Shown here: positions 32,508 to 40,435 of the stretch, piece by piece | Position numbering within the stretch: position 1 is the first letter of the stretch | How the letters are laid out: each line of letters starts with the position of its first letter | From: UBA10649 sp965278945 | Lineage (GTDB): Bacteria; Actinomycetota; Actinomycetes; S36-B12 | Reading direction: 5' to 3' | Assembly (NCBI GenBank): GCA_965278945.1 | Contig: OZ257128.1 | Span: forward strand, 1,736,001 to 1,800,000 | Length of the DNA: 64,000 nucleotides | Made by a program: the position numbers and the translations under genes | Notes under the pieces: model-generated | Told to the model about the DNA's origin: nothing | Seen by the model: only the letters and a program-made list of their open reading frames with translations | Database searches by the model: none

Positions 32508-33227
32508 TCAGGGAGCGACGCGACCGTTCTTGGCGAATGACGCATGGGTGATCGGCATCAGGCGTGACCATTCCTCCTCGTACCGCTCGGCGACCATCTC
32601 GATCTCGCGCTGCGGGTAAGACGGGAAGTGGGAGCCCTCGGACTTCATCCGCAGCGAGAGGAAGTTCATGAGCGAGCGGGCGTTGAGGGTGACGTAGGCG
32701 CTGGAGTAGATCGAGACCGGCAGGACCATGCGCGCAACCTCGCGCGCGATCCCGGCGTCGAGCATCCTCAGGTACGACGCGTAGGCGGCGGTGCACGATT
32801 CGCGCATGTCGGTCTCGATGAGGTCGTACTGCTCATCGCTGCCGGGCAGGAACTCGTAGGCCCCCGGCTTGCCGACCTGCACCAGCGGGCGACGACGGTC
32901 AGGAACGTAGAACACCGGCTCGAGCTGCCGGTATCGACCGGATTCCTCGTTGTAGCTGGCGATGCGATGGCGCATGTGCTCGCGCCAGACGAAGATCGGC
33001 GCGCGCACGAAGAAGGTCATGGAATTGTGCTCGAACGGGCTGCCGTGCCGGTCGCGCATCAGGTAGTTGATCAGGCCGGCGGAACGCTGAGGATCGGCAT
33101 CGATGTCCTCGAGGGTCTGCTCCCCCGCGGTCGAGACCCGTGCGGCGAAGATCACGTCCGCGTCGGATGCGCTCGCTCGCACGAGCTCAACGGTGATGTC
33201 GCTGCGGAAGGTGATGTCATCGGCCAC
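32508..33227 (-). CDS. thyX: Flavin-dependent thymidylate synthase
   Basis: It makes dTMP using FAD and methylenetetrahydrofolate. The 239-residue protein has the ThyX signature RHR-x2-S-x-N-x2-S-x-R in RHRIASYNEESGR (residues 86-98), plus SPFEHNSMTF and TLNARSLMNFLSLR. The GTG at 33227 is supported by TAGGGT exactly 6 nt upstream. thyX upstream of dapA is the conserved actinobacterial order. Confidence 0.96.
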   Translation of the reverse strand: MADDITFRSDITVELVRASASDADVIFAARVSTAGEQTLEDIDADPQRSAGLINYLMRDRHGSPFEHNSMTFFVRAPIFVWREHMRHRIASYNEESGRYRQLEPVFYVPDRRRPLVQVGKPGAYEFLPGSDEQYDLIETDMRESCTAAYASYLRMLDAGIAREVARMVLPVSIYSSAYVTLNARSLMNFLSLRMKSEGSHFPSYPQREIEMVAERYEEEWSRLMPITHASFAKNGRVAP

Positions 33228-33233
33228 GCTGGA

Positions 33234-33239
33234 ACCCTA
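33234..33239 (-). promoter_or_regulatory. Predicted -10 box of leaderless thyX
   Basis: TAGGGT on the minus strand ends 6 nt before the thyX GTG. Confidence 0.6.
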
Positions 33240-33275
33240 CCGACGCCGGGCCACGGGCCGGCCGCGCAACTCCGG

Positions 33276-33281
33276 CACAAT
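33276..33281 (+). promoter_or_regulatory. Predicted -10 box of the leaderless GNAT gene
   Basis: CACAAT ends 6 nt before the ATG at 33288; no ribosome site precedes the start. Confidence 0.5.
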
Positions 33282-33287
33282 GCCCGC

Positions 33288-33830
33288 ATGCCTGTCTCTG
33301 GAGTCCGCCTGGCCCGCACCCCCGACGTCGACGACGTTGCCTCGGTGAACGTGCGGTCCTGGCAACTGCGCTTCGCCGATGTCATTCCCGCCGATGCACT
33401 GGCGGCGATGGACGCCGGGGACATCGCGATGGTGTGGGCATCGGGAATCCTCAACCCCCCGACGCCAGGCCACCGTCTGCTCGTCGCCGTCGACGACAAC
33501 CACGTGGTCGGGTATGCCGCGATCGGCCCGAGCCAGGACCCGGACGCCGATGGCGAGACAGCCGAGCTTCTCGCCCTCGAGGTGGACCCCGACCACCTGC
33601 GCTGCGGCCACGGCTCGCGGCTCATGGCCGCGGCAGTCGACCACCTGCGGGCGGCAGGGATGACCGAGATCGTGAGCTGGTGCCCTGTCCACGACGAGGC
33701 TCGCAGGACCTTCCTGCAGTCCGCGGGATGGGGACCGGACTCGGCATTCCGCGATGTCGTCGTCGGCGAAAGGGACGACGGAACGGACCTCCTCGTGCGC
33801 GAGGTCCGGCTGGTCGCCAGCCTGACCTGA
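33288..33830 (+). CDS. GNAT-family N-acetyltransferase
   Basis: A 180-residue acetyl-CoA-dependent acetyltransferase. The N-terminal VRLARTPDVDDVASVNVRSW is the usual first strand and helix. The core strand LLALEVDPDHLRCGHGSRLMAA carries the CoA pyrophosphate-binding loop (here R-C-G-H-G-S), and VSWCPVHDEARRTFLQSAGW is the C-terminal signature. The ATG at 33288 is chosen because the earlier open frame is antisense to thyX and a CACAAT box stands 6 nt upstream. The substrate is unknown. Confidence 0.88.
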   Translation: MPVSGVRLARTPDVDDVASVNVRSWQLRFADVIPADALAAMDAGDIAMVWASGILNPPTPGHRLLVAVDDNHVVGYAAIGPSQDPDADGETAELLALEVDPDHLRCGHGSRLMAAAVDHLRAAGMTEIVSWCPVHDEARRTFLQSAGWGPDSAFRDVVVGERDDGTDLLVREVRLVASLT

Positions 33831-33849
33831 CGACGCGGACCGCGGCCGG

Positions 33850-33855
33850 TAGCGT
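33850..33855 (+). promoter_or_regulatory. Predicted -10 box of leaderless azlC
   Basis: TAGCGT ends 6 nt before the GTG at 33862. Confidence 0.5.
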
Positions 33856-33861
33856 CCACAC

Positions 33862-34581
33862 GTGTCCTCGGCCGCGCTCCCCCACGATTCCGAGCCCGTC
33901 GGGCCGCTGACTCGCGCGTACGGACGTCGAATCACCAGGAACGCGATGGGCATTGCCATCGCGACTGGCGCCTACGCCCTGTCCTTCGGAGCAATCAGCG
34001 TCGCCAGCGGCCTCAACGCCGCGCAGACCCAGGTGCTCTCACTGCTCATGTTCACCGGCGGCTCGCAGTTCGCACTCGTCGGCGTCCTCGGCGCGGGCGG
34101 CGGCGCCCTCGCCGCAGTCGTCACCGCGTGGCTGCTCGGCGGACGCAACAGCCTCTACGCACTTGCGCTCGCACCGGTGCTCGAGGTGCGCGGACTCAAG
34201 CGCCTCGGTGCCGCGCACATGACGATCGACGAGTCCACGGCGATGGCGCTCGCGCATCCCGACCCGCCCGCTGCGGCCCGCCGCGCCTTCTGGCACACCG
34301 GGATCGCGATCTTCGTGCTGTGGAACATCGGCACCCTCATCGGCGCCCTGGCCGCATCCGCGATCGGCGACCCGGCGACCTTGGGACTCGACGCGGCAAT
34401 CCCTGCGGGGTTCGTCGCCCTGCTGTGGCCGCGCCTGGTCGACCGGACGATGTGGGCGGTCGCCCTCGCGGGCGCCGCAGTTGCCCTCCTCCTGACCCCC
34501 GTGCTGCGCCCTGGCGTGCCGGTGCTCGCCGCGGGACTCGTCGCGCTGCTCGCGTCCTGGCTGATCGGCAGGAAGCCATGA
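33862..34581 (+). CDS. azlC: AzlC-family branched-chain amino acid exporter subunit
   Basis: The large subunit of an AzlCD-type exporter, 239 residues with about six to seven helices. YALSFGAISVASGLNAAQTQVLSLLMFTG and GGRNSLYALALAPVL are family signatures. The GTG start is preceded at 6 nt by TAGCGT. The next gene, azlD, overlaps its stop by ATGA. AzlC/AzlD (YgaZH in E. coli) export branched-chain amino acids or analogues; the precise substrate here is inferred from family only. Confidence 0.9.
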   Translation: MSSAALPHDSEPVGPLTRAYGRRITRNAMGIAIATGAYALSFGAISVASGLNAAQTQVLSLLMFTGGSQFALVGVLGAGGGALAAVVTAWLLGGRNSLYALALAPVLEVRGLKRLGAAHMTIDESTAMALAHPDPPAAARRAFWHTGIAIFVLWNIGTLIGALAASAIGDPATLGLDAAIPAGFVALLWPRLVDRTMWAVALAGAAVALLLTPVLRPGVPVLAAGLVALLASWLIGRKP

Positions 34582-34889
34582 TCTGGTTCGCGGTGATTGC
34601 TGGCTCGCTTGGCTGCTACGTCGAGAAGCTCGTCGGACACCTGCTGCCCGCGAGCGTCCTCAAGCGCGAAGGCGTCAGGCGGATCGCAGGGCTCCTTCCG
34701 GTGGCGCTGCTCGCCGCGCTGGTGGCCGTGCAGACGTTCGCCGACGGGCAGTCGCTAGTGATCGACGCGCGAGCAGCGGGACTGGCTGCCGCGATCATTG
34801 CCCTCATCCTCCGCGCGCCGTTCCTCGTCGTCGTGCTCGTCGCTGCCATCACTGCTGCGGTCCTGCGGTCGGCTGGGCTGGCGACATGA
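34578..34889 (+). CDS. azlD: AzlD-family small subunit
   Basis: A 103-residue protein with three to four helices, the partner of AzlC. GCYVEKLVGHLLPASVL is the AzlD N-terminal signature. The ATG overlaps the azlC stop codon by 4 nt, and its own stop overlaps the next gene by 4 nt, giving a tightly coupled three-gene unit. Confidence 0.88.
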   Translation: MIWFAVIAGSLGCYVEKLVGHLLPASVLKREGVRRIAGLLPVALLAALVAVQTFADGQSLVIDARAAGLAAAIIALILRAPFLVVVLVAAITAAVLRSAGLAT

Positions 34890-35446
34890 ACGAGCCGCGC
34901 CGTCCCGTCTTCTGGTTCCTGTGGCCGCGACCGGACCCGAACGCTCCCGTCGACGACGCCTACCACCAGGTGCGCGCGGTACGGATCTCACCGCGCGGTC
35001 CGATCCGCGTTGCACTGCTCGTCGTGTCGTCGGTCATCGAGGTGATCGTTATGGGCATGGCGGTGGTCGGCGCTCTTGGGTCCGGGATCTCTGTCTACGC
35101 GGTAGTCGGCGCGGCCATCGCGGCGAGCGGCCTGTTCCTGCTCCTTCGCGGGTGGGTCGTCGGCACGTACGTCAACGACTACGTGCTGACGATCGAGACG
35201 ACGTTCCGCAAGAGATCGCTGCCGTGGACGCAGGTCGACGACGTCAGCGCGTCTACGCAGCGCTGCCCGTTCCTCGGACTCCCGCTGCGGACCCGGTCCA
35301 CGCGGGTGATCGTCACGGACACGTCGGGTCTGCAGATCGGCACGCATGTGTACGCGACCTCGCCCGACTACTGGCTGCGCAGCGAGGCCTTCGACATGGC
35401 GGCCCAGCGCCTCGAGCGCTGGGCTCAGGACTCCCGCCGACCTTGA
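34886..35446 (+). CDS. Membrane-anchored bacterial PH-domain-like protein
   Basis: A 186-residue protein with a Pro-rich N-terminus (PVFWFLWPRPDPNAPVDDAY), two hydrophobic helices (about 42-62 and 66-86) and a C-terminal soluble domain with YVLTIETTFRKRSLPWTQVDDVSAS. The pattern of strand, basic residues and WxQVxDV is that of bacterial PH (bPH/DUF304) domains. Function unknown; coupling to azlD (ATGA) suggests a shared transcript rather than a shared pathway. The last residues RRP and the TGA stop lie inside the left arm of a family A palindrome, so the element defines the protein's end. Confidence 0.75.
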   Translation: MNEPRRPVFWFLWPRPDPNAPVDDAYHQVRAVRISPRGPIRVALLVVSSVIEVIVMGMAVVGALGSGISVYAVVGAAIAASGLFLLLRGWVVGTYVNDYVLTIETTFRKRSLPWTQVDDVSASTQRCPFLGLPLRTRSTRVIVTDTSGLQIGTHVYATSPDYWLRSEAFDMAAQRLERWAQDSRRP

Positions 35447-35497
35447 GGTTGGCGTGGAAATGAGCGTGACAAACCCACGCCAACCTCAAGGTCGGCG
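35435..35497. repeat. Family A palindromic element, copy A2
   Basis: Perfect 23-bp arms (35435-35457, 35475-35497; extendable to 24) around a 17-nt loop. It lies between convergent genes: it contains the stop codon of the PH-domain gene and sits 5 nt beyond the dapB stop codon, so it could act on both transcripts. Confidence 0.95.
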
Positions 35498-35502
35498 GAG
35501 GG

Positions 35503-36243
35503 TCAGGAGAGGTCGAGGTAAGAGTCGAGGCCGACGGTCAGGCCCGGGTGCGAGGCGACGTTGCGGACCGCGAGCAGCACGCCCGGCATGAACGAGGACC
35601 TGTCCAGCGAGTCGTGACGGATCGTCAGAGTCTCCCCCGGTCCGCCGAGAAGCACCTCCTGGTGCGCGACGAGACCCCGCGCGCGGACCGAGTGCACGCG
35701 CACGCCGTCGATGAGCGCGCCGCGCGCTCCGGGTACCTCGTGAATCGTGGCATCGGGCTGTGGCTGCATCCCCGCCCGCGCTGCGGCGATCTGCTGCGCG
35801 GTGTGCGTAGCCGTGCCGGACGGCGCGTCGACCTTGTCCGGATGGTGCATCTCGATGATCTCAGCGGACTCGAAGTACGGGGCCGCCATCGCGGCGAAGC
35901 GCATCATCAGCACGGCACCGATGCCGAAGTTCGGCGCGATCAGGACGCCGACAGACGGCTGGTCAGCGCACCACGCGCGCACCCGGTCGAGCTTTCCCTC
36001 GTCGAACCCCGTGGTCCCGACGACGCAGTGAATGCCGTTGCCGATGCAGGACTTCAGGGTGGTCATCACGGCATCGGGAGTGGTGAAGTCGACGATGACG
36101 TCGGCACCGGCCTCGGCCATCGCCGTGGGCACGACCCCGACGTCGAAAGCCGCGACCAGATCGAGGTCAGGAGCCGAGCGAACAGCCTCGACGACCGTTT
36201 GTCCCATCCGGCCCTTGGACCCGAGCACTCCGACGTGGATCAC
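35503..36243 (-). CDS. dapB: 4-hydroxy-tetrahydrodipicolinate reductase
   Basis: The second enzyme of DAP/lysine synthesis, NAD(P)H-dependent, 246 residues. The nucleotide loop is GVLGSKGRMGQTV, VVGTTGFDEGKL follows, and the catalytic region is EIIEMHHPDKVDAPSGTA with the conserved His/Lys. The GTG at 36243 has TACTCT exactly 6 nt upstream, so the message is probably leaderless. Together with dapA and dapF it shows a diaminopimelate-based wall. Confidence 0.96.
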   Translation of the reverse strand: MIHVGVLGSKGRMGQTVVEAVRSAPDLDLVAAFDVGVVPTAMAEAGADVIVDFTTPDAVMTTLKSCIGNGIHCVVGTTGFDEGKLDRVRAWCADQPSVGVLIAPNFGIGAVLMMRFAAMAAPYFESAEIIEMHHPDKVDAPSGTATHTAQQIAAARAGMQPQPDATIHEVPGARGALIDGVRVHSVRARGLVAHQEVLLGGPGETLTIRHDSLDRSSFMPGVLLAVRNVASHPGLTVGLDSYLDLS

Positions 36244-36249
36244 GTGCGA

Positions 36250-36255
36250 AGAGTA
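36250..36255 (-). promoter_or_regulatory. Predicted -10 box of leaderless dapB
   Basis: TACTCT on the minus strand ends 6 nt before the dapB GTG. Confidence 0.6.
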
Positions 36256-36267
36256 CCGAAGTCGCGG

Positions 36268-37578
36268 TCAGGCAACCGCGTTGAACGTCGTGGTCTCATC
36301 GAATGGACCGATGACGGCGAGGGTTGCGGGCGCGTTGAGAAGGTCGGCAGCGACCGCCGCGACATCGGCCGTGGTCACCGCATCGACGCGACCGAGCAGT
36401 TCGTCGATGCTCAGCAGGCGGTCACCATGAAGCTCGCTCTTCGCGATCCTGGTCATGCGCGCGCCGGTGTCCTCCTGGCCAAGAACAGTGCCACCGCGGA
36501 CCTGTCCCTTGCCGCGCGCGATCTCGTCGGGGGTCAAGCCATGAGTCGCGAGGCGTTCGATCTCGGTCATGCAGACGTCGAGGACGGAGTCGACCTTTCC
36601 GGGCAGGCAGCCGACGTACACGCCGAACAGCCCGTCGTCGGAGAAGCCCTGCGAGTAGGCGTAGACCGAGTAGGCCAGCCCGCGCTTCTCGCGGATCTCC
36701 TGGAACAGGCGGCTGCTCATCCCGCCGCCGAAGGCGGTCGTGAGCACCGAGAGCGCGTAGCGGCGATCGTCTCCCCGCGCGATTCCGGGAACTCCGAGGA
36801 TGAGGTTCGCCTGCTCGGTGACGCGCTTGGTGACGCGAACGCCCGCCTCGTGCTTGCGTGGCCGACGCTCGGGTCGCGGTGCGCTCACCGTCGCTGACTC
36901 GTCGAGAACATGGGCGAAGGCCTTGCGCACGAGTCGGACGACGGTGGCGTGGTCGACGTGACCGGCAGCCGCGATGACCATCGACTCGGGGCGGTATCGC
37001 TTGCGGTAGAACTGGTTGATCGAGTTGCGCGAGATCCCCTCGATCGTGTCGATCGTGCCGAGGATCGGTCGGCCGAGCGGAGTGTCGCCGAACATGACGG
37101 ACGCGAACTCCTCATGCACGAGATCCGTGGGATCGTCGTCGTGCATGGCGATCTCCTCGAGGATCACGCCTCGCTCGGACTCGACGTCCTCGGTGCGGAT
37201 CAGCGCATCGGTGACGACGTCGCAGACGACGTCGATCGCCAGCGGCAGGTCCTCGTCGAGCACACGCGCGTAGTAGCAGGTGTACTCCTTGGTGGTGAAG
37301 GCGTTCAGGTCTCCACCGACCGCCTCGATCGACGCCGAGATCTCCAGCGCGGAGCGCTTGTTCGTGCCCTTGAACAGCAGGTGCTCGAGGTAGTGCGCCG
37401 ACCCCATCATGCGGCCGGTCTCGTCGCGGGAGCCCACGTTGACCCACACGCCGAATGCCACGGAGCGAACTCCGGGAACGTGCTCGGTGATGATGCGCAG
37501 GCCGCCCGGGAGGGTGGTGCGGCGGACGAGTCCGCCGTCACCCTCCCGAAGCAGCGTGCGAGTGTCAGACCTAGGCAT
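36268..37578 (-). CDS. M16-family zinc peptidase
   Basis: A processing-peptidase-like protein of 436 residues. The inverted zinc motif H-x2-E-H is HYLEH (His62, Glu65, His66), and ERGVILEEIAMHDDDP supplies the downstream glutamate ligand. The second half is the inactive M16C domain with SRLFQEIREKRGLAYSVYAY. The ATG at 37578 (MPRSDTRTLL) is preferred, with CAGGGG just upstream; a TTG at 37599 is possible. It overlaps the pnp stop by 8 nt. The pnp-protease pair is conserved in actinobacteria (pepR in mycobacteria). Confidence 0.92.
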   Translation of the reverse strand: MPRSDTRTLLREGDGGLVRRTTLPGGLRIITEHVPGVRSVAFGVWVNVGSRDETGRMMGSAHYLEHLLFKGTNKRSALEISASIEAVGGDLNAFTTKEYTCYYARVLDEDLPLAIDVVCDVVTDALIRTEDVESERGVILEEIAMHDDDPTDLVHEEFASVMFGDTPLGRPILGTIDTIEGISRNSINQFYRKRYRPESMVIAAAGHVDHATVVRLVRKAFAHVLDESATVSAPRPERRPRKHEAGVRVTKRVTEQANLILGVPGIARGDDRRYALSVLTTAFGGGMSSRLFQEIREKRGLAYSVYAYSQGFSDDGLFGVYVGCLPGKVDSVLDVCMTEIERLATHGLTPDEIARGKGQVRGGTVLGQEDTGARMTRIAKSELHGDRLLSIDELLGRVDAVTTADVAAVAADLLNAPATLAVIGPFDETTTFNAVA

Positions 37579-39775
37579 CTGCCCCTGCAGTGGCGGCAAC
37601 CTCGACGACGGGGATGAGCGACAGCTTGCCGCGCGGATCGATTTCCTTGATCTCGACCTGCACCTTGTCGCCGACCTTCAGCACATCCTCGACCTGCTCG
37701 ACGCGCTTGCCGCCCGCGAGCTTCTTGATCTCCGAGATGTGCAGCAGGCCGTCCTTGCCCGGCATGAGCGAGACGAACGCGCCGAACGCGGTGGTCTTGA
37801 CCACGGTGCCCAGGTAGCGCTCGCCGATCTCCGGCATGGTCGGGTTGGCGATCTGGTTGATCTGGTTGCGAGCGGCCTCGGCCGACGGTCCGTCGGTCGC
37901 GCCGATGTAGATCGTGCCGTCATCCTCGATCGTGATGTCGGCTCCGGTCTCCTCCTGGATCTGGTTGATGATCTTGCCCTTCGGCCCGATGACCTCACCG
38001 ATCTTGTCGACGGGGATCCGGATACTGATGACGCGAGGCGCCGTGGCGGCCATCTCGTCGGGCGCATCGATGGCCTCGTTCATGACCTCAAGGATCGTGA
38101 TGCGGGCATCGTGCGCCTGCGCAAGCGCAGCACCGAGAACCGAGGCGGGAATGCCGTCGAGCTTGGTGTCGAGCTGCAGTGCGGTGACGAAGTCCTTCGT
38201 GCCGGCGACCTTGAAGTCCATGTCGCCGAACGCGTCCTCAGCGCCGAGGATGTCGGTGATGGCGACGTACTGCGTCACTCCGTCGATATCGCCCGAGATG
38301 AGGCCCATCGCGATGCCCGCGACCGGAGCGCGCAGCGGCACGCCAGCGTTGAGCAGCGACATCGTGGACGCGCAGACCGAGCCCATCGAGGTGGAGCCGT
38401 TGGAGCCGAGAGCCTCGGACACCTGGCGGATCGCGTAGGGGAACTCCTCGCGCGAGGGCAGCACGGGCAGGAGCGCCCGCTCGGCCAGCGCGCCGTGACC
38501 GATCTCGCGCCGCTTCGGCGAGCCAACGCGGCCCGTCTCACCGGTGGAGTACGGCGGGAAGTTGTAGTTGTGCATGTAGCGCTTGCGGTTCTCCGGGTTC
38601 AGCGTGTCGACCATCTGCTCCATGCGGAGCATGTTGAGGGTCGTGACGCCCATGATCTGGGTCTCGCCACGCTCGAACAGCGCCGAGCCGTGCACCCGCG
38701 GAAGCACGTCGACCTCGGCCGAGAGCGTGCGGATGTCGGTCAGGCCACGGCCGTCGATGCGGACGTGATCGCGAAGGACGCGCTCGCGCACGACGTTCTT
38801 GGTCACGGAGCGAAGGGCTGCGGACAGCTCCTTCTCGCGACCGGCGAACTGCTCGGCGAGCTCGCCGACGACGACCTTCTTGATGTCGTCGAGGCGATCC
38901 TCGCGGTCGGCCTTGCTGACGATCGTCATGGCCGAGGCGACGTCTGCCGCGGCAATCTTCTCGACTGCTGCGTAAGCATCGTCCTGGTACTCCAGGAACA
39001 CGGGGAACTCCGCGGTCGGCTTGGCGGCCGAGTCGGCGAGCTCCTGCTGCGCCTTACACAGGATGCGGATGAACGGCTTGGCGGCGTCGAGGCCCTGGGC
39101 CACGACCTCCTCCGTCGGCGCGGTGGCGCCGCCGGCGATGAGCTCGATCGTGCGGACGGTGGCCTCGGCCTCGACCATCATGATCGCGACATCGTCACCG
39201 GCGATACGGCCCGCGACGACCATGTCGAACACGGCCTCTTCGAGCTGCTCGTGCGTCGGGAACGCGACCCACTGGCCGCGAATGAGGGCGACGCGAACGC
39301 CACCGATCGGGCCGCTGAACGGCAGGCCCGAGATCTGCGTCGACGCGGATGCCGCGTTGATCGCGAGCACGTCGTAGAGTTCGTTCGGGTGCAGGGCCAT
39401 CACCGTGATGACGACCTGGACCTCGTTGCGCAGGCCCTTCTTGAACGTGGGGCGCAGCGGCCGGTCGATGAGACGGCAGGTGAGGATCGCGTCCTCGGAC
39501 GGGCGTCCCTCACGACGGAAGAACGATCCGGGGATCTTGCCGATTGCGTACATCCGCTCCTCGACGTCGATCGTCAAGGGGAAGAAGTCGAACTGCTCCT
39601 TCGGCTGCTTGCCTGCGGTCGTGGCGCTGAGCAGCATGGTCTCGTCGTCGAGGTATGCCGCGACGGAGCCAGCCGCCTGACGAGCCAGACGGCCCGTCTC
39701 GAACTTGATAACGCGCGTGCCGAACGACCCGTTGTCGATAACGGCCTGCGTGGTGAAAATCTGGGGACCCTCCAC
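37571..39775 (-). CDS. pnp: Polynucleotide phosphorylase
   Basis: A 3'-5' phosphorolytic exoribonuclease (734 residues). Two RNase PH domains (first from about 10, second with FPPYSTGETGRVGSPKRREIGHGAL and DILGAEDAFGDMDFK) flank a helical linker. A KH domain (about 560-620, GPKGKIINQIQEETG) and an S1 domain (about 630-700) close the protein. The GTG at 39775 has GGAGG 5 nt upstream; longer frames extend past it without family similarity. It follows rpsO, the classical rpsO-pnp order. Confidence 0.96.
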   Translation of the reverse strand: MEGPQIFTTQAVIDNGSFGTRVIKFETGRLARQAAGSVAAYLDDETMLLSATTAGKQPKEQFDFFPLTIDVEERMYAIGKIPGSFFRREGRPSEDAILTCRLIDRPLRPTFKKGLRNEVQVVITVMALHPNELYDVLAINAASASTQISGLPFSGPIGGVRVALIRGQWVAFPTHEQLEEAVFDMVVAGRIAGDDVAIMMVEAEATVRTIELIAGGATAPTEEVVAQGLDAAKPFIRILCKAQQELADSAAKPTAEFPVFLEYQDDAYAAVEKIAAADVASAMTIVSKADREDRLDDIKKVVVGELAEQFAGREKELSAALRSVTKNVVRERVLRDHVRIDGRGLTDIRTLSAEVDVLPRVHGSALFERGETQIMGVTTLNMLRMEQMVDTLNPENRKRYMHNYNFPPYSTGETGRVGSPKRREIGHGALAERALLPVLPSREEFPYAIRQVSEALGSNGSTSMGSVCASTMSLLNAGVPLRAPVAGIAMGLISGDIDGVTQYVAITDILGAEDAFGDMDFKVAGTKDFVTALQLDTKLDGIPASVLGAALAQAHDARITILEVMNEAIDAPDEMAATAPRVISIRIPVDKIGEVIGPKGKIINQIQEETGADITIEDDGTIYIGATDGPSAEAARNQINQIANPTMPEIGERYLGTVVKTTAFGAFVSLMPGKDGLLHISEIKKLAGGKRVEQVEDVLKVGDKVQVEIKEIDPRGKLSLIPVVEVAATAGADA

Positions 39776-39966
39776 GGGTGCCTCCTGTTTCTGTAGACAG
39801 GGGCGCACACGTCTCGCGACCGGTGGCGGTCTTCGATCGAGGCCCACGGGTGGAAGCAGCTGTGTTGTCTGCGCTTCACCCGGAGGTCACTACCGAGGAC
39901 CGACGGACGCCCTGATCGTGGCGCCCCGGATTTGGTTTCCTTGTTTAGTTTTCGGTGAGACCGGAG

Positions 39967-40236
39967 TTAGCGGCGGATGCCGAGTTTCTCGATGATCGAG
40001 CGATAACGCGCGATGTCGGTCTTCACCAGGTACTGCAGCAACCGGCGGCGCTGTCCAACGAGGAGCAGCAGACCGCGACGGCTGTGGTGGTCGTGCTTGT
40101 GGGTCTTGAGGTGGCCCGTGAGGTCGCTGATGCGACGCGTGAGCATCGCGATCTGAACCTCGGGGCTGCCGGTGTCACCGGGCTTGGAGCCGTATTCGGC
40201 GATGATCTCGGCCTTGACGGCGCTGTCGAGCGGCAT
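39967..40236 (-). CDS. rpsO: 30S ribosomal protein S15
   Basis: An 89-residue four-helix protein binding 16S rRNA, family-standard length. EYGSKPGDTGSPEVQIAML and KHDHHSRRGLLLLVGQRRRLL are its signatures. GGAGG lies 6 nt before the ATG. A short perfect hairpin lies 17-32 nt upstream in the leader. Confidence 0.98.
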   Translation of the reverse strand: MPLDSAVKAEIIAEYGSKPGDTGSPEVQIAMLTRRISDLTGHLKTHKHDHHSRRGLLLLVGQRRRLLQYLVKTDIARYRSIIEKLGIRR

Positions 40237-40253
40237 GACATTCCTCCGGGCGC

Positions 40254-40331
40254 GTTCCCAAGCGGGAACGATGTAGATGACACGAATCGTCGGGCGGTAA
40301 GGCTCAACGACCGTCTGGTGTGTGAAGGATA
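40254..40331 (-). promoter_or_regulatory. rpsO promoter box and leader hairpin
   Basis: TATCCT (40331-40326, minus) would start a leader of about 80 nt. Near its end GTTCCC-GCTT-GGGAAC (40269-40254) forms a perfect 6-bp hairpin just before the ribosome site. S15 represses its own translation through leader structures in several bacteria, so this could be the target; that part is inference. Confidence 0.4.
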
Positions 40332-40368
40332 CCAGTCCCTGCTCCAGCGGCCGACCCGCGCCGTACCT

Positions 40369-40431
40369 CGCCGACCTTGAGGTTGGCGTGGGTTCGAGGC
40401 TGCGGTTTCCACGCCAACCTCAAGATCGACG
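40369..40431. repeat. Family A palindromic element, copy A3 (imperfect)
   Basis: Arms 40369-40391 and 40409-40431 with a 17-nt loop. The right arm has two G-to-A changes (40425, 40429). In RNA from the minus strand both become G-U wobbles, so the hairpin survives; in plus-strand RNA they would be A-C mismatches. It lies 4 nt beyond the stop codon of the minus-strand CPBP gene. Confidence 0.92.
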
Positions 40432-40435
40432 GCCC

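Noticed and set aside
35435..35497. Family A as ordinary Rho-independent terminators
   Set aside because: No T-tract follows the stems, and the arm sequence itself is conserved between loci, which an ordinary terminator does not require.
37409..39796. A 795-codon open frame on the plus strand opposite pnp, and many similar long frames opposite or beside other genes
   Set aside because: They lie antisense to strongly conserved genes, have Arg/His/Asp-rich composition typical of shadow frames in GC-rich DNA, and show no family motifs.
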